Source: Rubrivivax gelatinosus (GTDB taxonomy: Bacteria > Pseudomonadota > Gammaproteobacteria > Burkholderiales > Burkholderiaceae_C). Taken from it: a stretch of 64,000 nt of DNA. Positions 48,411-61,919 of the stretch are shown piece after piece (the stretch's first letter is position 1; every line of letters begins with the position of its first letter). The notes under the pieces were generated by a model. The model was not told the DNA's origin, made no database searches, and saw only the letters and a list, made by a program, of their open reading frames with translations. A program made the position numbers and the translations under genes. The DNA lies in assembly GCF_004340905.1 (NCBI RefSeq), contig NZ_SLXD01000008.1, positions 203,600 through 267,599 on the forward strand. Reading direction: 5' to 3'.

Positions 48411-49436
48411 CTAGCTCCGCGTCGCCGCCGCGCCGGCCAGCACGGCGTCGCGCTGCAGCACGAACGCCGCGGCCTGCGTGCGCAGCCAGGCCAGCACCTC
48501 GGCGACGCCGGCGGCCGCCTCGGCGGGCGCCACCAGGCGGTAGCCGGCGCGGGCGCGCAGCGCACCGTGGCGGCCGGCGTCGGCGGTGCCGGCCGGCAGC
48601 GCGAAAGGCGCCACCAGCCGCCCGGCCGCGAGTTCGTCGACGACCAGCGCCGCACGCCCCATCGCCACACCCTGGCCGGCCAGGGCGGCCGCCTGGGCCA
48701 GCTGCGTCAGGTTGAAGTGGCGCCCGAGCGGCAGGCCCTGGGCCAGGCGTGCGGGCAGGCCGCCGGGCAGCGCCGCCTGCAGCCACTGGCGCCATTCCTC
48801 GTAGGGATCGGCGCCGTCCCAGGCCTGGTCGTCGTGCAGCAGGTGCTCGGGCGCCAGGTCGGCCGCGCTGCGCACCTCCGGGTGCGCGGCCAGCCAGGCC
48901 GGGCTGGCCACCGGCAGCAGCCATTCGTCGAGGAAGGGGTTGTCCAGCAGGTCGGCGTAGCCGCCGGGGTCGTAGCGCAGCGCCGCGGCCAGGCCGCGCT
49001 GGGCCATGCGCGCGCGGTCCACCGACTCGAACTCGCCGACGACACGCAGTTCCAGCCCCGGATGGCGGCGGAAGAAGTCGCCCAGCCGCGGCGTCAGCCA
49101 GCCCATCGCGAACGAGGGCGCGCAGCTGAGCGCCAGCGGGGCGCCCTCGGCTGGTGCACGCAGCTGCAGCAGCGCGGCCTCGACGGCGTCGAAGGACTCG
49201 CGCAGCACACCGTGCAGGTGCAGCCCCTCGGGCGTGAAGACCAGGGCCCGCGGGCTGCGCAGGAACAAGGGCCGGCGCAGCCACTGCTCCAGCTGCTTGA
49301 CCTGCTGGCTCACCGCGCCCTGGGTGATGCACAGCGTCGCCGCGGCCTGCGTGAAGCTGCGCTCGCGCGCCGCCGCATCGAAACAGCGCAGCCACGACAG
49401 CAGGGACGGATTCAGTGCACTGGCCATTGTTGGCAT
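48411..49436 (-). CDS. LysR family regulator of the D-serine block (DsdC/GcvA-like)
   Basis: A 341-residue regulator starting [20 protein letters not shown] (ATG 49427 is an alternative). The winged helix has [20 protein letters not shown] and [14 protein letters not shown]; the effector domain follows. The GcvA/DsdC-like pattern and divergence from dsdA across 70 bases suggest it controls the D-serine genes. The gap contains an A/T-rich block with TATAAA on the plus strand and TATACT on the minus. Confidence 0.9.
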   Translation of the reverse strand: MPTMASALNPSLLSWLRCFDAAARERSFTQAAATLCITQGAVSQQVKQLEQWLRRPLFLRSPRALVFTPEGLHLHGVLRESFDAVEAALLQLRAPAEGAPLALSCAPSFAMGWLTPRLGDFFRRHPGLELRVVGEFESVDRARMAQRGLAAALRYDPGGYADLLDNPFLDEWLLPVASPAWLAAHPEVRSAADLAPEHLLHDDQAWDGADPYEEWRQWLQAALPGGLPARLAQGLPLGRHFNLTQLAQAAALAGQGVAMGRAALVVDELAAGRLVAPFALPAGTADAGRHGALRARAGYRLVAPAEAAAGVAEVLAWLRTQAAAFVLQRDAVLAGAAATRS

Positions 49437-49458
49437 CGATAAAACTAATGGCTGGATG

Positions 49459-49466
49459 AGTATAAA
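49459..49466. promoter_or_regulatory. overlapping -10 like elements in the lysR/dsdA divergent gap
   Basis: The bases AGTATAAA give TATAAA reading toward dsdA (49461-49466) and TATACT reading toward lysR (complement of 49459-49464). No convincing -35 hexamers were found. Face-to-face promoters with regulator control are usual for LysR-type pairs. Confidence 0.35.
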
Positions 49467-49506
49467 GCGGTTGCTCGCGGCTTCCGTGGCGGGCCATGAT
49501 GAGGCC

Positions 49507-50967
49507 ATGACGTCGCCCTGCCATCCTGTTGAAAGAAAAGACGAATCCGCCTGGCACGCCGGGCTCGGGTGGGACGCGCTGACGAGCGCCCGCCCGGTCT
49601 TCTGGGCGCAGGACGAGTGCCTTAGTGCGATCGATGACCCGGCTTTGCCGCCCGGCGCGCAGGCGGCAGCCTCGGCGCGCCTGGCCTGGATGGCTCCGCT
49701 GCTGGCCCGGCTGTTCCCGCAGGAGCTCGGCGCGGCGGCCGGCCGGGTCGAGTCGCCGCTGCTGCCGGTGCCGGCGCTGCAGGCCGCGCTGGGCCTGCCG
49801 GCGGATGCCGGCGCGCTCTTCGTCAAGGCCGACCACGCGCTGCCGGTGGCCGGTTCGGTCAAGGCGCGCGGCGGTTTCCACGAGGTGCTCGAACACGCCG
49901 AGACCCTGGCCGTGCGCCACGGCCTGCTGCCCGCCGACCCGGCCGCGCGTGCCGCGGCCGACCCCGGCGTGCTGGCCTCGGACGCCGCGCGCGCGCTGTT
50001 CGCCAGCCACCAGGTGGCCGTCGGCTCGACCGGCAACCTCGGCCTGGCGATCGGCATCATGGCCGCGGCGCTGGGCTTCGAGGCGGTGGTGCACATGTCG
50101 GCCGACGCCAAGGGCTGGAAGAAGGAGCGCCTGCGCCGCCGCGGCGTGCGGGTCGTCGAGCACGCCGGCGACTACGCCCAGGCGGTGGCCGCCGGGCGCG
50201 CCGCGGCTGCGGCCGAGCCGCGTGTGCACTTCGTCGACGACGAACGATCCAGCTCGCTGTTCCTCGGCTACGCGGTCGCCGCCGAGCGCCTGGCCGGCCA
50301 GCTGGCCGCCGCCGGCCGTGTCGTCGACGCCGGGCACCCGCTGATCGTGTACCTGCCCTGCGGCGTCGGCGGGGCGCCCGGCGGCATCGCCTGGGGCCTG
50401 GCGCGCACCTTCGGCGAGCACGTGCACTGCTTCTTCGCCGAGCCGGTGCGCTCGCCGTGTTTCCTGCTGCAGCTGCTGGCCCTGCACCCCGCGGCGCGCG
50501 GCACGAACACCGTGCTGGCTGCGCTGGCGGCCGCGCAGGACGAGGGCACGCCGCCTTCGGTCTACGACATCGGCCTGGACAACCGCACCGAGGCCGACGG
50601 CCTGGCCGTGCCGCGCGCCAGCGCGCTGGCCGGCACCCTGGCCGGGCCGCGGCTGGCCGGCGCCTATACCGTCACCGACGACGACCTGCACCGGCTGCTG
50701 CACCACGCCGCCGTCGCCGAAGGCCTGCGCCTGGAGCCCTCGGCCGCCGCCGGCCTGGCCGGCCCGGGCGGGCTGACGCGCAGCGCCGCCGGCCGGGCCT
50801 GGCTGCGCCGCACCGGCCTGGCCGGCCGCCTGGCCGGCGCGACCCACGTCGCCTGGACGACCGGCGGCCAGGTGGTGCCGGACGACGAGATCACGCGTTT
50901 CCAGGCCCGCGGCGCGGCGCTGGCGGCCACGCCGCCCGACGACCCCGCGCTGTGCGTCACGGCCTGA
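49507..50967 (+). CDS. dsdA: D-serine ammonia-lyase
   Basis: A 486-residue PLP enzyme starting [20 protein letters not shown]. The Schiff-base lysine is K119 in [14 protein letters not shown] and the phosphate loop is [32 protein letters not shown] and [20 protein letters not shown] are typical of DsdA. It converts D-serine to pyruvate and ammonia. It is somewhat longer than E. coli DsdA. Upstream frames running into lysR were rejected. Confidence 0.95.
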   Translation: MTSPCHPVERKDESAWHAGLGWDALTSARPVFWAQDECLSAIDDPALPPGAQAAASARLAWMAPLLARLFPQELGAAAGRVESPLLPVPALQAALGLPADAGALFVKADHALPVAGSVKARGGFHEVLEHAETLAVRHGLLPADPAARAAADPGVLASDAARALFASHQVAVGSTGNLGLAIGIMAAALGFEAVVHMSADAKGWKKERLRRRGVRVVEHAGDYAQAVAAGRAAAAAEPRVHFVDDERSSSLFLGYAVAAERLAGQLAAAGRVVDAGHPLIVYLPCGVGGAPGGIAWGLARTFGEHVHCFFAEPVRSPCFLLQLLALHPAARGTNTVLAALAAAQDEGTPPSVYDIGLDNRTEADGLAVPRASALAGTLAGPRLAGAYTVTDDDLHRLLHHAAVAEGLRLEPSAAAGLAGPGGLTRSAAGRAWLRRTGLAGRLAGATHVAWTTGGQVVPDDEITRFQARGAALAATPPDDPALCVTA

Positions 50968-51019
50968 ACACCCGACGGCTTCCTCCTCCCTCCCCACCGC
51001 CCTCGCCAGGAGCCTCCGC

Positions 51020-52030
51020 ATGAACCGTCCGTTCCCGAACACCGTCGCCCGCCCCCCGTCGCGCCGCCTCGTGCTGCGTGCCGCCGCCGCGGGCGTCGCG
51101 CTGCTGGCCGCCTGGCCGGCGCTGGCTGCCGATGCCTGGCCCAGCCGGACTATCCAGCTCGTCGTGCCGTTCCCGGCCGGCGGCGCGACCGACGTCATCG
51201 GGCGGATCTTCGCCCGCGCCCTGGGCGACAGGCTGGGCCAGACGGTGGTCGTCGAGAACCGCGCCGGTGCCGGCACCGCGATCGGCGCCGGCTACGTCGC
51301 CAAGGCGCCGGCCGACGGCTACACGCTGCTGGTCAGCTCGGGCACGACCTTCACCGTCAACCCGGCGATCAATCCGCGGCTGCCCTACGACCCGCTGAAG
51401 AGCTTCCAGCCGCTGGGCGTCGTCGGCGCGACGCCGCTGATCCTGCTGGCCCACCCCGCGGTGAAGGCGAACTCGCCCAAGAGCTTCGCGGCGCTGGTCA
51501 AGTCCGCGCCCGGCAAGTTCAGCTGGGCCTCGTACGGCAGCGGCACGACCGCCCACTTTGCCGGTGAACTGCTGCAGCGCGCCACCGGCACGTCCATGGT
51601 CCACGTGCCGTACAAGGGCAGCGCCCCGGCGATGAGCGACCTGATGGCCGGCCACGTCGAGTTCTCGGTGGACACGCTGACGGCGGCCATTCCGCAGCTC
51701 AAGGCGGGCAAGGTCAAGGCCATCGGCGTGACGACGGCCCGGCGCTCGCCGCTGCTGCCCGAGGTGCCGAGCTTCCAGGAGCAGGGCTACACGCTGGACG
51801 CCGACACCTGGCTGGCCTTCGTCGCGCCGCGCGGTCTGCCGCCGGCGGTGCAGGCCCGGCTGGAGAAGACGCTGGCCGAGATCGTCGCCCAGCCCGAGAT
51901 CCGCGAGAAGATGGCCGCCGCCGGCATGGAGCCGGGCTTCCGTTCGGCGGCACAGCTGGAGAAGCTGATCGAGACCGAGCTGCCGCTGATGCGCGCCACC
52001 GCCGCGCGCGCCAACATCCACGCTGAATGA
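51020..52030 (+). CDS. Bug/TctC-type tripartite transporter substrate-binding protein
   Basis: A 336-residue periplasmic protein. A twin-arginine-like signal (RRLVLRAAAAGVALLAA) precedes the mature start ADAWPSRTIQLVVPFPAGGA. GGATDVIGRIFARALGDRLG and ENRAGAGTAIGAGYVAKAPA are typical of Bug proteins, abundant in Burkholderiales. The TctA/TctB membrane genes are absent, so this is an orphan receptor. It lies 52 bases after dsdA and ten before the aldolase-type gene; D-amino acid binding is inference. Confidence 0.93.
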   Translation: MNRPFPNTVARPPSRRLVLRAAAAGVALLAAWPALAADAWPSRTIQLVVPFPAGGATDVIGRIFARALGDRLGQTVVVENRAGAGTAIGAGYVAKAPADGYTLLVSSGTTFTVNPAINPRLPYDPLKSFQPLGVVGATPLILLAHPAVKANSPKSFAALVKSAPGKFSWASYGSGTTAHFAGELLQRATGTSMVHVPYKGSAPAMSDLMAGHVEFSVDTLTAAIPQLKAGKVKAIGVTTARRSPLLPEVPSFQEQGYTLDADTWLAFVAPRGLPPAVQARLEKTLAEIVAQPEIREKMAAAGMEPGFRSAAQLEKLIETELPLMRATAARANIHAE

Positions 52031-52040
52031 GGCGGCAGCG

Positions 52041-53216
52041 ATGAGCGTGTTCACGGCGCTGCCGCCACCGGCGTGCCCGGGTCAGCACGCGGCCACGCTG
52101 GCCACGCCGCTGCTGGTGCTGCAGGCCGAGCCCTTCGAGCGCAACCTGCAGCGCATGCAGGCCGCGGCAACGCGCCACGGCGTCGCCCTGCGCCCGCACG
52201 CCAAGGCGCACAAGTGCCCGCAGGTCGCGCTGGCGCAGCTGCGCGGCGGGGCCGCGGGCATCTGCGTGCAGAAGGCCAGCGAGGCGCTGCCGTTCCTCGA
52301 GGCCGGCGTGCACGACATCCACGTCAGCAACCAGCTCGCCTCGGCGCTGCAGGCCGGCTGGCTGGCGCGCTGGCAGCGCGAGGGCGGCGCCCGGGGCACG
52401 CGGCTGTCGGTCTGCGTCGACGACCTGCGCCAGGTCGCGGTGCTGGCTGCCGCCGCCGCCGCCGAGGGCCTGGACGCAGCCTGGCCGCTGGACGTGCTCG
52501 TCGAGATCGACGTCGGCCAGGGCCGCTGCGGCGTGCCCGGCGCCGAGCGCGACGCGACGCCGGTGCTGCGCCTGGTCGAGGCCATCGACGCCGCGCCCGG
52601 CCTGCGCTGGACCGGGCTGCAGGCCTACCACGGCGGCGCCCAGCATCTGCGTGATCCCGCCGAGCGCGCCGCGGCGGCGCGTGCCGCGGGCGAACGTGCC
52701 GGCGCCGTGGCCGCGGCACTGCGCGCCGCGGGGCGGCCGCCGCGTGTGGTCACCGGCGGCGGCACCGGCACCGTCGCCAGCGACCTGGCCGGCGGCGTCT
52801 ACACCGAGGTCCAGCCCGGCAGCTACGCCTTCATGGACGCCGACTACGCCGCCAACCGCGCCGCGGCCGACGAGGCGCTGCGTTTCGAGCACGCGCTGTT
52901 CCTGGCGACGACCGTGATCAGCACCGCGCTGCCCGGCCAGGTGGTGCTGGACTGCGGGCTGAAGACGCTGTCGGCCGAGAGCGGCCCGCCGCAGCCCTGG
53001 CCGCCGCGGCCGGGCTGGGGGCCGGTCGCCTTGAACGACGAACACGGCGTGATGGCGGTGGCGGCCGACGCCGCCGCGCCGGCGCTCGGGCAGGTGCTGC
53101 AGCTCGTGCCCGGCCATTGCGACCCGAGCTTCAACCTGCACGACACGCTGGTGCTGCTGCGCTCCGGTTGCGTCGCCGGCCTCTGGCCGATCGCCGCCCG
53201 CGGCCACAGCCGCTAG
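52041..53216 (+). CDS. DSD1-type PLP enzyme (D-threonine aldolase / metal-dependent D-serine dehydratase family)
   Basis: A 391-residue fold type III PLP enzyme. The N-terminal alanine-racemase-like barrel has the lysine motif LRPHAKAHKCPQ (K55 or K58), GLQAYHGGAQHL and VVTGGGTGTVASD. The C-terminal metal site is in VPGHCDPSFNLHD. Family members cleave D-threonine or 3-hydroxy-D-aspartate, or dehydrate D-serine. It probably works beside DsdA on beta-hydroxy D-amino acids. Ten bases separate it from the upstream gene. Confidence 0.92.
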   Translation: MSVFTALPPPACPGQHAATLATPLLVLQAEPFERNLQRMQAAATRHGVALRPHAKAHKCPQVALAQLRGGAAGICVQKASEALPFLEAGVHDIHVSNQLASALQAGWLARWQREGGARGTRLSVCVDDLRQVAVLAAAAAAEGLDAAWPLDVLVEIDVGQGRCGVPGAERDATPVLRLVEAIDAAPGLRWTGLQAYHGGAQHLRDPAERAAAARAAGERAGAVAAALRAAGRPPRVVTGGGTGTVASDLAGGVYTEVQPGSYAFMDADYAANRAAADEALRFEHALFLATTVISTALPGQVVLDCGLKTLSAESGPPQPWPPRPGWGPVALNDEHGVMAVAADAAAPALGQVLQLVPGHCDPSFNLHDTLVLLRSGCVAGLWPIAARGHSR

Positions 53217-54795
53217 CCTTGCCTCTCCGGACCCCGACACGATGAACGACATGATTTCTCCGACCTCGCCCCACGCCGAGCTGCTCGCGCTGCCGGCCGT
53301 CGAGCTGCGCCGGCGCATCGGCGCACGCCAGCTCTCGCCGGTGGAACTGCTCGAGGCCTGCATCGAGCGCATCGAGGCGCTGAACCCGCACGTCAACGCG
53401 ATCACTGCCACCGCCTACGGACGCGCGCGCGTCGAGGCGCGGGCGGCCGAGGCCGCGGTGATGCGCGGCGAGCCGCTGGGCCTGCTGCATGGGCTGCCGC
53501 TGGGCGTGAAGGATCTGGAGGAGACCGCCGGCCTGCTGACGACCTACGGCTCGCCGATCTACCGCGCCAACGTGCCGGCGGCCGACAACCTGCTGGTCGC
53601 ACGGCTGCGCGCTGCCGGTGCCGTCGTCACGGCCAAGACCAACGTGCCCGAGATGGGCGCCGGGGCCAACAGCTTCAACGCCGTCTGGGGCGCCACCGGC
53701 AACCCCTTCGATCCGCGGCTCAACGCCGGTGGCTCCTCGGGCGGCTCGGCCTGCGCGCTGGCGCTGGACCTGCTGCCGCTGTGCACCGGCTCGGACACCG
53801 GCGGCTCGCTGCGCATCCCGGCGGCCAAGTGCGGCGTCGTGGGCTTTCGCCCCTCGCCCGGCCTGGTGCCCAGCGCACGCCGGCCGCTGGGCTGGTCGCC
53901 GCTGCCGGTCGTCGGCCCGATGGGGCGCTGTGTCGCCGACGCCTGCCTGCAGCTGGCGGCCAGCGCCGGCGTCGACGCCGCCGACCCGCTGAGCTTTCCG
54001 GTCGACGCCGCCGGTTTCCTGCGCCTGCCGCTGCCCGACCTGGGCCGGCTGCGCGTCGGCATCACCGAGGACTGGGGCGTCTGCGACGTCGACGAGGACA
54101 TCCGCGCCGCCTTCCGCGCCAAGGTCGCGGCGCTGGCGCCGCTGTTCCGCTCGGTGCACACGCTGGACTTCGCCGGCGAGCACGCGCTGGGCGAGGTGCA
54201 CCGCTGCTTCGACGTCCTGCGCGCCGAAGCCTTCGTCGCCGGCCTGCACGAGGCCTACGAGCGCGACCCCGCCAGCCTGGGCCCCAACCCGCGCGTCAAC
54301 TACGAGATGGGCGCGCGCATGAGCCTGCTCGACGTCGCCTGGGCGCAGAGCGAGCAGACGCGAATGGTCAGGCGCTTCGCGCGTGTCTTCGACGAGGTCG
54401 ACCTGGTGCTGTCCCCGGTGACGCCGGTCTCGCCCTTCCCGTGGACCGAGCCGCATGCCGCGGTGGTGCAGGGCCGGCCGCAGGCCAACTACTACCGCTG
54501 GCTGGCGCTGACCTACGTGACCACGCTGACCACCCATCCGGCGCTGAGCCTGCCCTGCGGCCGCGACGCGCGCGGCCTGCCGTTCGGCCTGCAGCTCGTC
54601 GGCCCGTTCCGCGGCGACGCGGTGACGCTGGCCGCGGCCCAGGCGATGGAGCAGGCGTTCGCCGCCGACCCGGTGCTGGCGCGGCCGCGGCCCGATCCGG
54701 CGCGGCTGGGGCCGGTCGAGCCGGCGCTGCGCTCCATCGTCACTGCGCCGCCGGTGTTGGACGGCGCGGCCGCGGCTCCGGGGGGCGAGCGCGGT

Positions 54796-54805
54796 CTGAA
54801 CGCGT

Positions 54806-54809
<4 letters not shown>
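54796..54809. repeat. CTGAACGCGTTCAG palindrome at the ppc end
   Basis: A perfect 14-base palindrome in the antisense overlap of amidase and ppc. The ppc stop (reverse TGA, 54806-54808) lies in the right arm. The amidase reads through it in another frame. Confidence 0.6.
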
Positions 54810-57637
<2,828 letters not shown>

Positions 57638-57706
57638 CGGGGCTCCCAGAAGGCGTAACCGGATTACCGATTCTGGCACGTCCTGCGCGTTGTCGATAAT
57701 TGAGGT

Positions 57707-58636
57707 ATGAGCTCCAACACCATCATCGCCACCCGCGAAAGCCGCCTGGCCCTCTGGCAGGCCGAACACGTCCGCGACGTGCTGACCGCTCGCTTCGGCC
57801 TCGCCGTCGAACTGCTGGGCATGACCACCAAGGGCGACCAGATCCTCGACCGCGCGCTGTCCAAGGTCGGCGGCAAGGGCCTGTTCGTGAAGGAGCTCGA
57901 GACCGCGCTCGAAGAAGGTCGCGCCCATCTGGCCGTGCACTCGCTGAAGGACGTGCCGATGGACCTGCCGCCCGGCTTCGCGCTGGCCGCGATCTGGGAG
58001 CGCGAGGACCCGCGCGACGCCTGGGTGTCCAACCAGTACGAGAACCTCGACGCGCTGCCGCAGGGCGCCTGCGTCGGCACCTCCAGCCTGCGCCGCGTCG
58101 TGCAGCTGCTGGCCCACCGCCCCGACCTGAAGATCGAGCCGCTGCGCGGCAACCTCGACACGCGTCTGCGCAAGCTCGACGAAGGCGGCTACGACGCCAT
58201 CGTGCTGGCCGCCGCGGGCCTGAAGCGCCTGGGCCTGGGCGCGCGCATCCGCTCGCTGTTCGACACCGCGCTGATGATCCCGGCCGCCGGCCAGGGCGCG
58301 CTGGGCATCGAGATCCGCGAGGACGACGCCCGCCTGCGCGAACTGCTGGCGCAGACCATCCACCAGCCGACCTTCCTCGCCTGCCACGCCGAGCGCGCCG
58401 TCTCGCGTTCGCTGGGCGGCAGCTGCTCGATGCCGCTGGCCGCATTCGGCCACTGGAACGACGGCGTGCTGACGATCGACGCCGCGCTGGGCCACAGCAC
58501 CGAGCTGACGCGCCCGCTGATCAAGGTGCGTGTCAGCGGCACGCCGACCGACGAGGCCAGCGCGCGCGCGCTGGGCGAACACGCCGCGGCGCTGCTGCGC
58601 CAGGCCGGCGCCGGCGACTACCTGCCGGCCTGTTGA
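57707..58636 (+). CDS. hemC: hydroxymethylbilane synthase (porphobilinogen deaminase)
   Basis: A 309-residue enzyme starting [20 protein letters not shown]. Conserved segments [36 protein letters not shown] and [12 protein letters not shown] line the active site, and the dipyrromethane cofactor cysteine is in [11 protein letters not shown]. It links four porphobilinogens for haem and tetrapyrrole synthesis. It leads the hemC-D-X-Y operon. Confidence 0.97.
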   Translation: MSSNTIIATRESRLALWQAEHVRDVLTARFGLAVELLGMTTKGDQILDRALSKVGGKGLFVKELETALEEGRAHLAVHSLKDVPMDLPPGFALAAIWEREDPRDAWVSNQYENLDALPQGACVGTSSLRRVVQLLAHRPDLKIEPLRGNLDTRLRKLDEGGYDAIVLAAAGLKRLGLGARIRSLFDTALMIPAAGQGALGIEIREDDARLRELLAQTIHQPTFLACHAERAVSRSLGGSCSMPLAAFGHWNDGVLTIDAALGHSTELTRPLIKVRVSGTPTDEASARALGEHAAALLRQAGAGDYLPAC

Positions 58637-58638
58637 CG

Positions 58639-59412
58639 GTGCGCATCATCGTCACCCGGCCGGCGGATCAGGCGGCCGCCTGGGTGGCGCGGCTGCAGGA
58701 CCTGGGCGCCGACGCTGCGGCGCTGCCGCTGATCGGCATCGAACCCGCCGAGGACCCGGCGCCCCTGCGTGCGGCCTGGCAGTCGCTGGCCGACTACGCG
58801 CTGGTGATGTTCGTCAGCCCCAACGCCGTCGCCCACTTCTTCGCCCTGCGGCCCGCCGGCTGCAAGTGGCCGGCGACGACGCTGGCCGGCTCGGTCGGCC
58901 CGGGCTCGTCGGCGGCGCTGCGCGAGGCTGGTGTCGGTGACCGTGTCGTCGAGCCTGCCGCCGACGCCAAGGCCTTCGATTCCGAAGCGCTGTGGGCGCA
59001 GCTCTGCGGCCTCGACTGGGCCGGCCGGCGCGTGCTGGTCGTGCGCGGCGAGGACGGCCGCGAATGGCTGGCCGAGACGCTGCGCGGCCGCGGCGCCTTC
59101 GTCGAGTTCGTCGCCGCTTACCGTCGCCGTCCGCCGGTGCCCGACGAAGCGGGCCGTGCTCTGCTCGACGCCTCGCTCGCCTTCCCGGGCGAGCACCTGT
59201 GGCACTTCAGCAGCAGCGAAGCCGTTGGCCACCTGCGTGCGTTGGCGCCCGGCGCCGACTGGTCGTGCTCGCGTGCCGTCGCGTCGCACCCGCGCATCGC
59301 GGCGGCCGCCCGGGCGCTCGGTTTTGCCGAGGTTGCCGAGCTGCCGCCGTCGGTCGAGGTGGTGGCCGATTGGGCCCGTCGCGGGCCGCCGATAGAATCG
59401 GCGCCTCTGTGA
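58639..59412 (+). CDS. hemD: uroporphyrinogen-III synthase
   Basis: A 257-residue two-lobed enzyme. GTG 58639 gives [20 protein letters not shown], the usual start; TTG 58633, overlapping the hemC stop, is an alternative. Segments [15 protein letters not shown] and [20 protein letters not shown] are typical. It closes hydroxymethylbilane to uroporphyrinogen III. The stop overlaps hemX as GTGA. Confidence 0.92.
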   Translation: MRIIVTRPADQAAAWVARLQDLGADAAALPLIGIEPAEDPAPLRAAWQSLADYALVMFVSPNAVAHFFALRPAGCKWPATTLAGSVGPGSSAALREAGVGDRVVEPAADAKAFDSEALWAQLCGLDWAGRRVLVVRGEDGREWLAETLRGRGAFVEFVAAYRRRPPVPDEAGRALLDASLAFPGEHLWHFSSSEAVGHLRALAPGADWSCSRAVASHPRIAAAARALGFAEVAELPPSVEVVADWARRGPPIESAPL

Positions 59413-60536
59413 CCGAGCCCGTCTCGCCCCTGCCGCCAGAGTCCGCGTCCCCGGCCCCGTCGCCGGTGCCTGCGGCGCCCCCCGCTGTTGCCGCCGCGCC
59501 GCTGCTGCCGGCGCGCTGGGTCGTGACTGGCGCGGCCGTGCTCGCCGCGGCGGCCGCCGCGGCCGGCGTGCTCGCATGGAACACCCAGCAGCGTGTGAAG
59601 TCGCTTGAGACCGAGCTGGTCAAGCGCCAGCAGGACGCCGGCGCCGAGGCGGCCGAAGCACGTGTCGCGGCGCGCGCGGCGCAGGACGTGGCACGCGACG
59701 CCGCGGCCAAGCTGGCGGTGCTGGAGGCGCGTGTCGCGGAGTCGACGATCCAGCGCAGCCAGTTCGAGGAGCTCATCCAGTCGCTGGCGCGCTCGCGCGA
59801 CGAGAACGTGCTGGCCGACGTCGAGAACTCGATCCGCGTGGCGATGCAGCAGACGGCGATCACTGGCAGCGCCGAGCCCTTGGTCGTCACGCTCAAGCAG
59901 GCCGACGAACGTCTGGCGCGCTACAAGGAGCCACGCCTGGAGCGCGTGCGCCGCGCGCTGGCACAGGATCTCGATCGGACGCGGGCGGCCGGTGTCGCGG
60001 ACCTGGCCTTGCTGGCGATCCGCCTGGACGAGGCGATCCGCGCCGTCGACGAGCTGCCGCTGCTGGCGTCGATCGAAAAGCGCCGTGGCACGGCAGCCCG
60101 ACCTGCCGCCGCGGCCGCCCCGTCATCGGCTGCGTCGTCGGCCGGTGTCGACGACGCGTCGGTGCCTTGGAGCGAACGCTGGAAGACCGTGGCTGCCGCG
60201 ATCTGGCAGGAGGTCCGATCGTTGGTGCGCGTGACGCGCATCGAACATCCCGAGGCGATGCTGGTGGCGCCCGAGCAGGCCTGGTTCCTGCGCGAGAACC
60301 TGAAGCTGCGACTGTTGAACGCCCGGCTGGCGCTGCTGTCGCGGCAGTTCGACACCGCGCAATCGGACCTGCGGGATGCGCTGGCGTCGCTGGATCGTTA
60401 TTTCGATCCCCAGTCGCGCCGCGTGGCCTCGGCCATCGAGCTGGTACGGCAGGTGCAGTCCCAGGCGCGTGTGGCGACCGTGCCGCGGCCCGACGCCACG
60501 CTGGCGGCCATCGCCACCGTGTCGGCCGGGCGCTGA
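59409..60536 (+). CDS. hemX: HemX-like membrane protein
   Basis: A 375-residue protein started at GTG 59409 (overlap GTGA with hemD). A Pro/Ala-rich cytoplasmic N-terminus (1-35), one membrane segment (about 37-55), a coiled coil (57-115) and a helical periplasmic domain with QTAITGSAEPLVVTLKQADE and LRENLKLRLLNARLALLSRQ make up the HemX layout. Often named uroporphyrinogen-III C-methyltransferase, it lacks a methyltransferase domain; its role is unclear. Confidence 0.9.
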   Translation: MTEPVSPLPPESASPAPSPVPAAPPAVAAAPLLPARWVVTGAAVLAAAAAAAGVLAWNTQQRVKSLETELVKRQQDAGAEAAEARVAARAAQDVARDAAAKLAVLEARVAESTIQRSQFEELIQSLARSRDENVLADVENSIRVAMQQTAITGSAEPLVVTLKQADERLARYKEPRLERVRRALAQDLDRTRAAGVADLALLAIRLDEAIRAVDELPLLASIEKRRGTAARPAAAAAPSSAASSAGVDDASVPWSERWKTVAAAIWQEVRSLVRVTRIEHPEAMLVAPEQAWFLRENLKLRLLNARLALLSRQFDTAQSDLRDALASLDRYFDPQSRRVASAIELVRQVQSQARVATVPRPDATLAAIATVSAGR

Positions 60537-60550
60537 GCGGGGCGGCCGCG

Positions 60551-61804
60551 ATGCGCATCGTCATCTGGCTGATCCTGCTGTGCGTGGTGGCGGTCGTCGC
60601 CGCGACGACGCTGGGCAGCAACGACGGCATCGTCACGATCTACTGGCGCGGTTGGCGTTCCGACCTGTCGCTGAACCTGTTCGTGCTCATCGTCGTTGCC
60701 GGGGCCTTCGCCATCACGTCCGCCGTGCAGGGGATCAACGCGCTGGTGACCCTGCCCAGGCGTGCCGGCGAGTGGCGCGCCCTGCGTCGCGAGCGTGCCG
60801 CCCAGGCGGCGCTGCGCGAGGCCCTGGCCGAGTACTTCAGTGCCCGTTACAGCCGTGCGCACAAGGCGGCGACACGGGCGATCGCGATCCAGCAGGACGC
60901 CAACGAACTGAGCGGCGATGCGGAATTCATGGTGCTGGCGCAGTTGCTGGCCGCCGGGAGCCTGCACCGCCTGCAGGACCGCACGCGGCGCGACGACGTG
61001 CTCAAGCAGTTGCCGAGCGCGGGACGCAAGGGAGGTGTCGGCGGCGGCCGCAGCGCTGACGACGGCGCGCGACTGCTGGCTGCCGAGTGGGCGCTGGACG
61101 ATCGGGACGCCTCGCGTGCGCTTGAGCTCCTGGCGGAACTCCCGCCCGGCGTTGCGCGGCGCACGCAGGCCTTGCGGCTGAAGCTGCAGGCGTGTCGCCT
61201 GGCGCGGCGGCCGCTGGAGGCATTGCACACGGCACGCCTGCTGGCCAAGCACCAGGGGTTCTCTCCCGCTGCCGCCCTGGGCCTGCTTCGGTCGCTGGCT
61301 TGCGAGGCGCTGGACAGTGCGCATGACCAGCAACAGCTGCGGCAGTTGTGGGACGAGTTCGACCCGGCCGACCGCCGCGATCCTGTGGTGGTGGCGCGGG
61401 CCGCTCGGCGTGCGGCGGCCATCGGTGTCTGCGAGCAGGGACGAGACTGGCTGCGTCCGTTCTGGGAGCGCGCCGGCGAGTTGTCGCGCGAGGACCGCGA
61501 GGAACTGGCGCTGGCATTGATGGAGTGCGTGCCTGGCATCGGCAGCGACTGGCTTGCACGTCTGGAAGAGGCCGTGGCACACCATGCCCACGAGCCGGCC
61601 GTCGTGGCTGCGGTCGGCGTGGTTTATGCCGAGCGGCAGCTGTGGGGCAAGGCCCGTCGTCTGCTGGAGTTGGCGGCCGCGGCCCCGGCGCTGGCGAGCG
61701 CGGTGCGACGCCGTTGCTGGCGCCTCCTGGCGCGCCTGGCTCGCGAGGAGGCCGACGAGGATCGGGCCCGCGATTGCGAAAAATTTGCCGCGGGGCTGGA
61801 CTAA
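60551..61804 (+). CDS. hemY: HemY-like TPR membrane protein
   Basis: A 417-residue protein. Two membrane segments (about 3-22 and 41-60) are followed by a helical TPR domain with FSARYSRAHKAATRAIAIQQ and AERQLWGKARRLLELAAAAP. The proteobacterial HemY of hemCDXY operons is not the Bacillus protoporphyrinogen oxidase; its job in haem synthesis is uncertain. It begins 14 bases after hemX. The tRNA promoter overlaps its end. Confidence 0.92.
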   Translation: MRIVIWLILLCVVAVVAATTLGSNDGIVTIYWRGWRSDLSLNLFVLIVVAGAFAITSAVQGINALVTLPRRAGEWRALRRERAAQAALREALAEYFSARYSRAHKAATRAIAIQQDANELSGDAEFMVLAQLLAAGSLHRLQDRTRRDDVLKQLPSAGRKGGVGGGRSADDGARLLAAEWALDDRDASRALELLAELPPGVARRTQALRLKLQACRLARRPLEALHTARLLAKHQGFSPAAALGLLRSLACEALDSAHDQQQLRQLWDEFDPADRRDPVVVARAARRAAAIGVCEQGRDWLRPFWERAGELSREDREELALALMECVPGIGSDWLARLEEAVAHHAHEPAVVAAVGVVYAERQLWGKARRLLELAAAAPALASAVRRRCWRLLARLAREEADEDRARDCEKFAAGLD

Positions 61805-61824
61805 TCCAAAAAACGTGCTATAGT
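61797..61824 (+). promoter_or_regulatory. promoter of tRNA-Arg
   Basis: A -35 like TGGACT (61797-61802), 16 bases, then TATAGT (61819-61824), ten bases before the tRNA. The -10 is good; the -35 is modest and overlaps the hemY stop. Confidence 0.55.
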
Positions 61825-61834
61825 TTCTTTCTTC

Positions 61835-61911
61835 GCGGCTGTAGCTCAGCTGGATAGAGTACTTGGCTACGAACCAAGGGGTCGTGGGTTCGATTCCTGC
61901 CAGCCGCACCA
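61835..61911 (+). tRNA. tRNA-Arg (anticodon ACG)
   Basis: A 77-base cloverleaf. The acceptor arm GCGGCTG pairs with CAGCCGC; the D arm contains GCTCAGCTGGATAGAGT; the anticodon stem CTTGG/CCAAG holds loop CTACGAA with ACG at 61869-61871; the T arm is GTGGGTTCGATTCCTGC. CCA is encoded. ACG (inosine-modified) reads CGU, CGC and CGA arginine codons. Confidence 0.98.
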
Positions 61912-61919
61912 GTAAAAGC

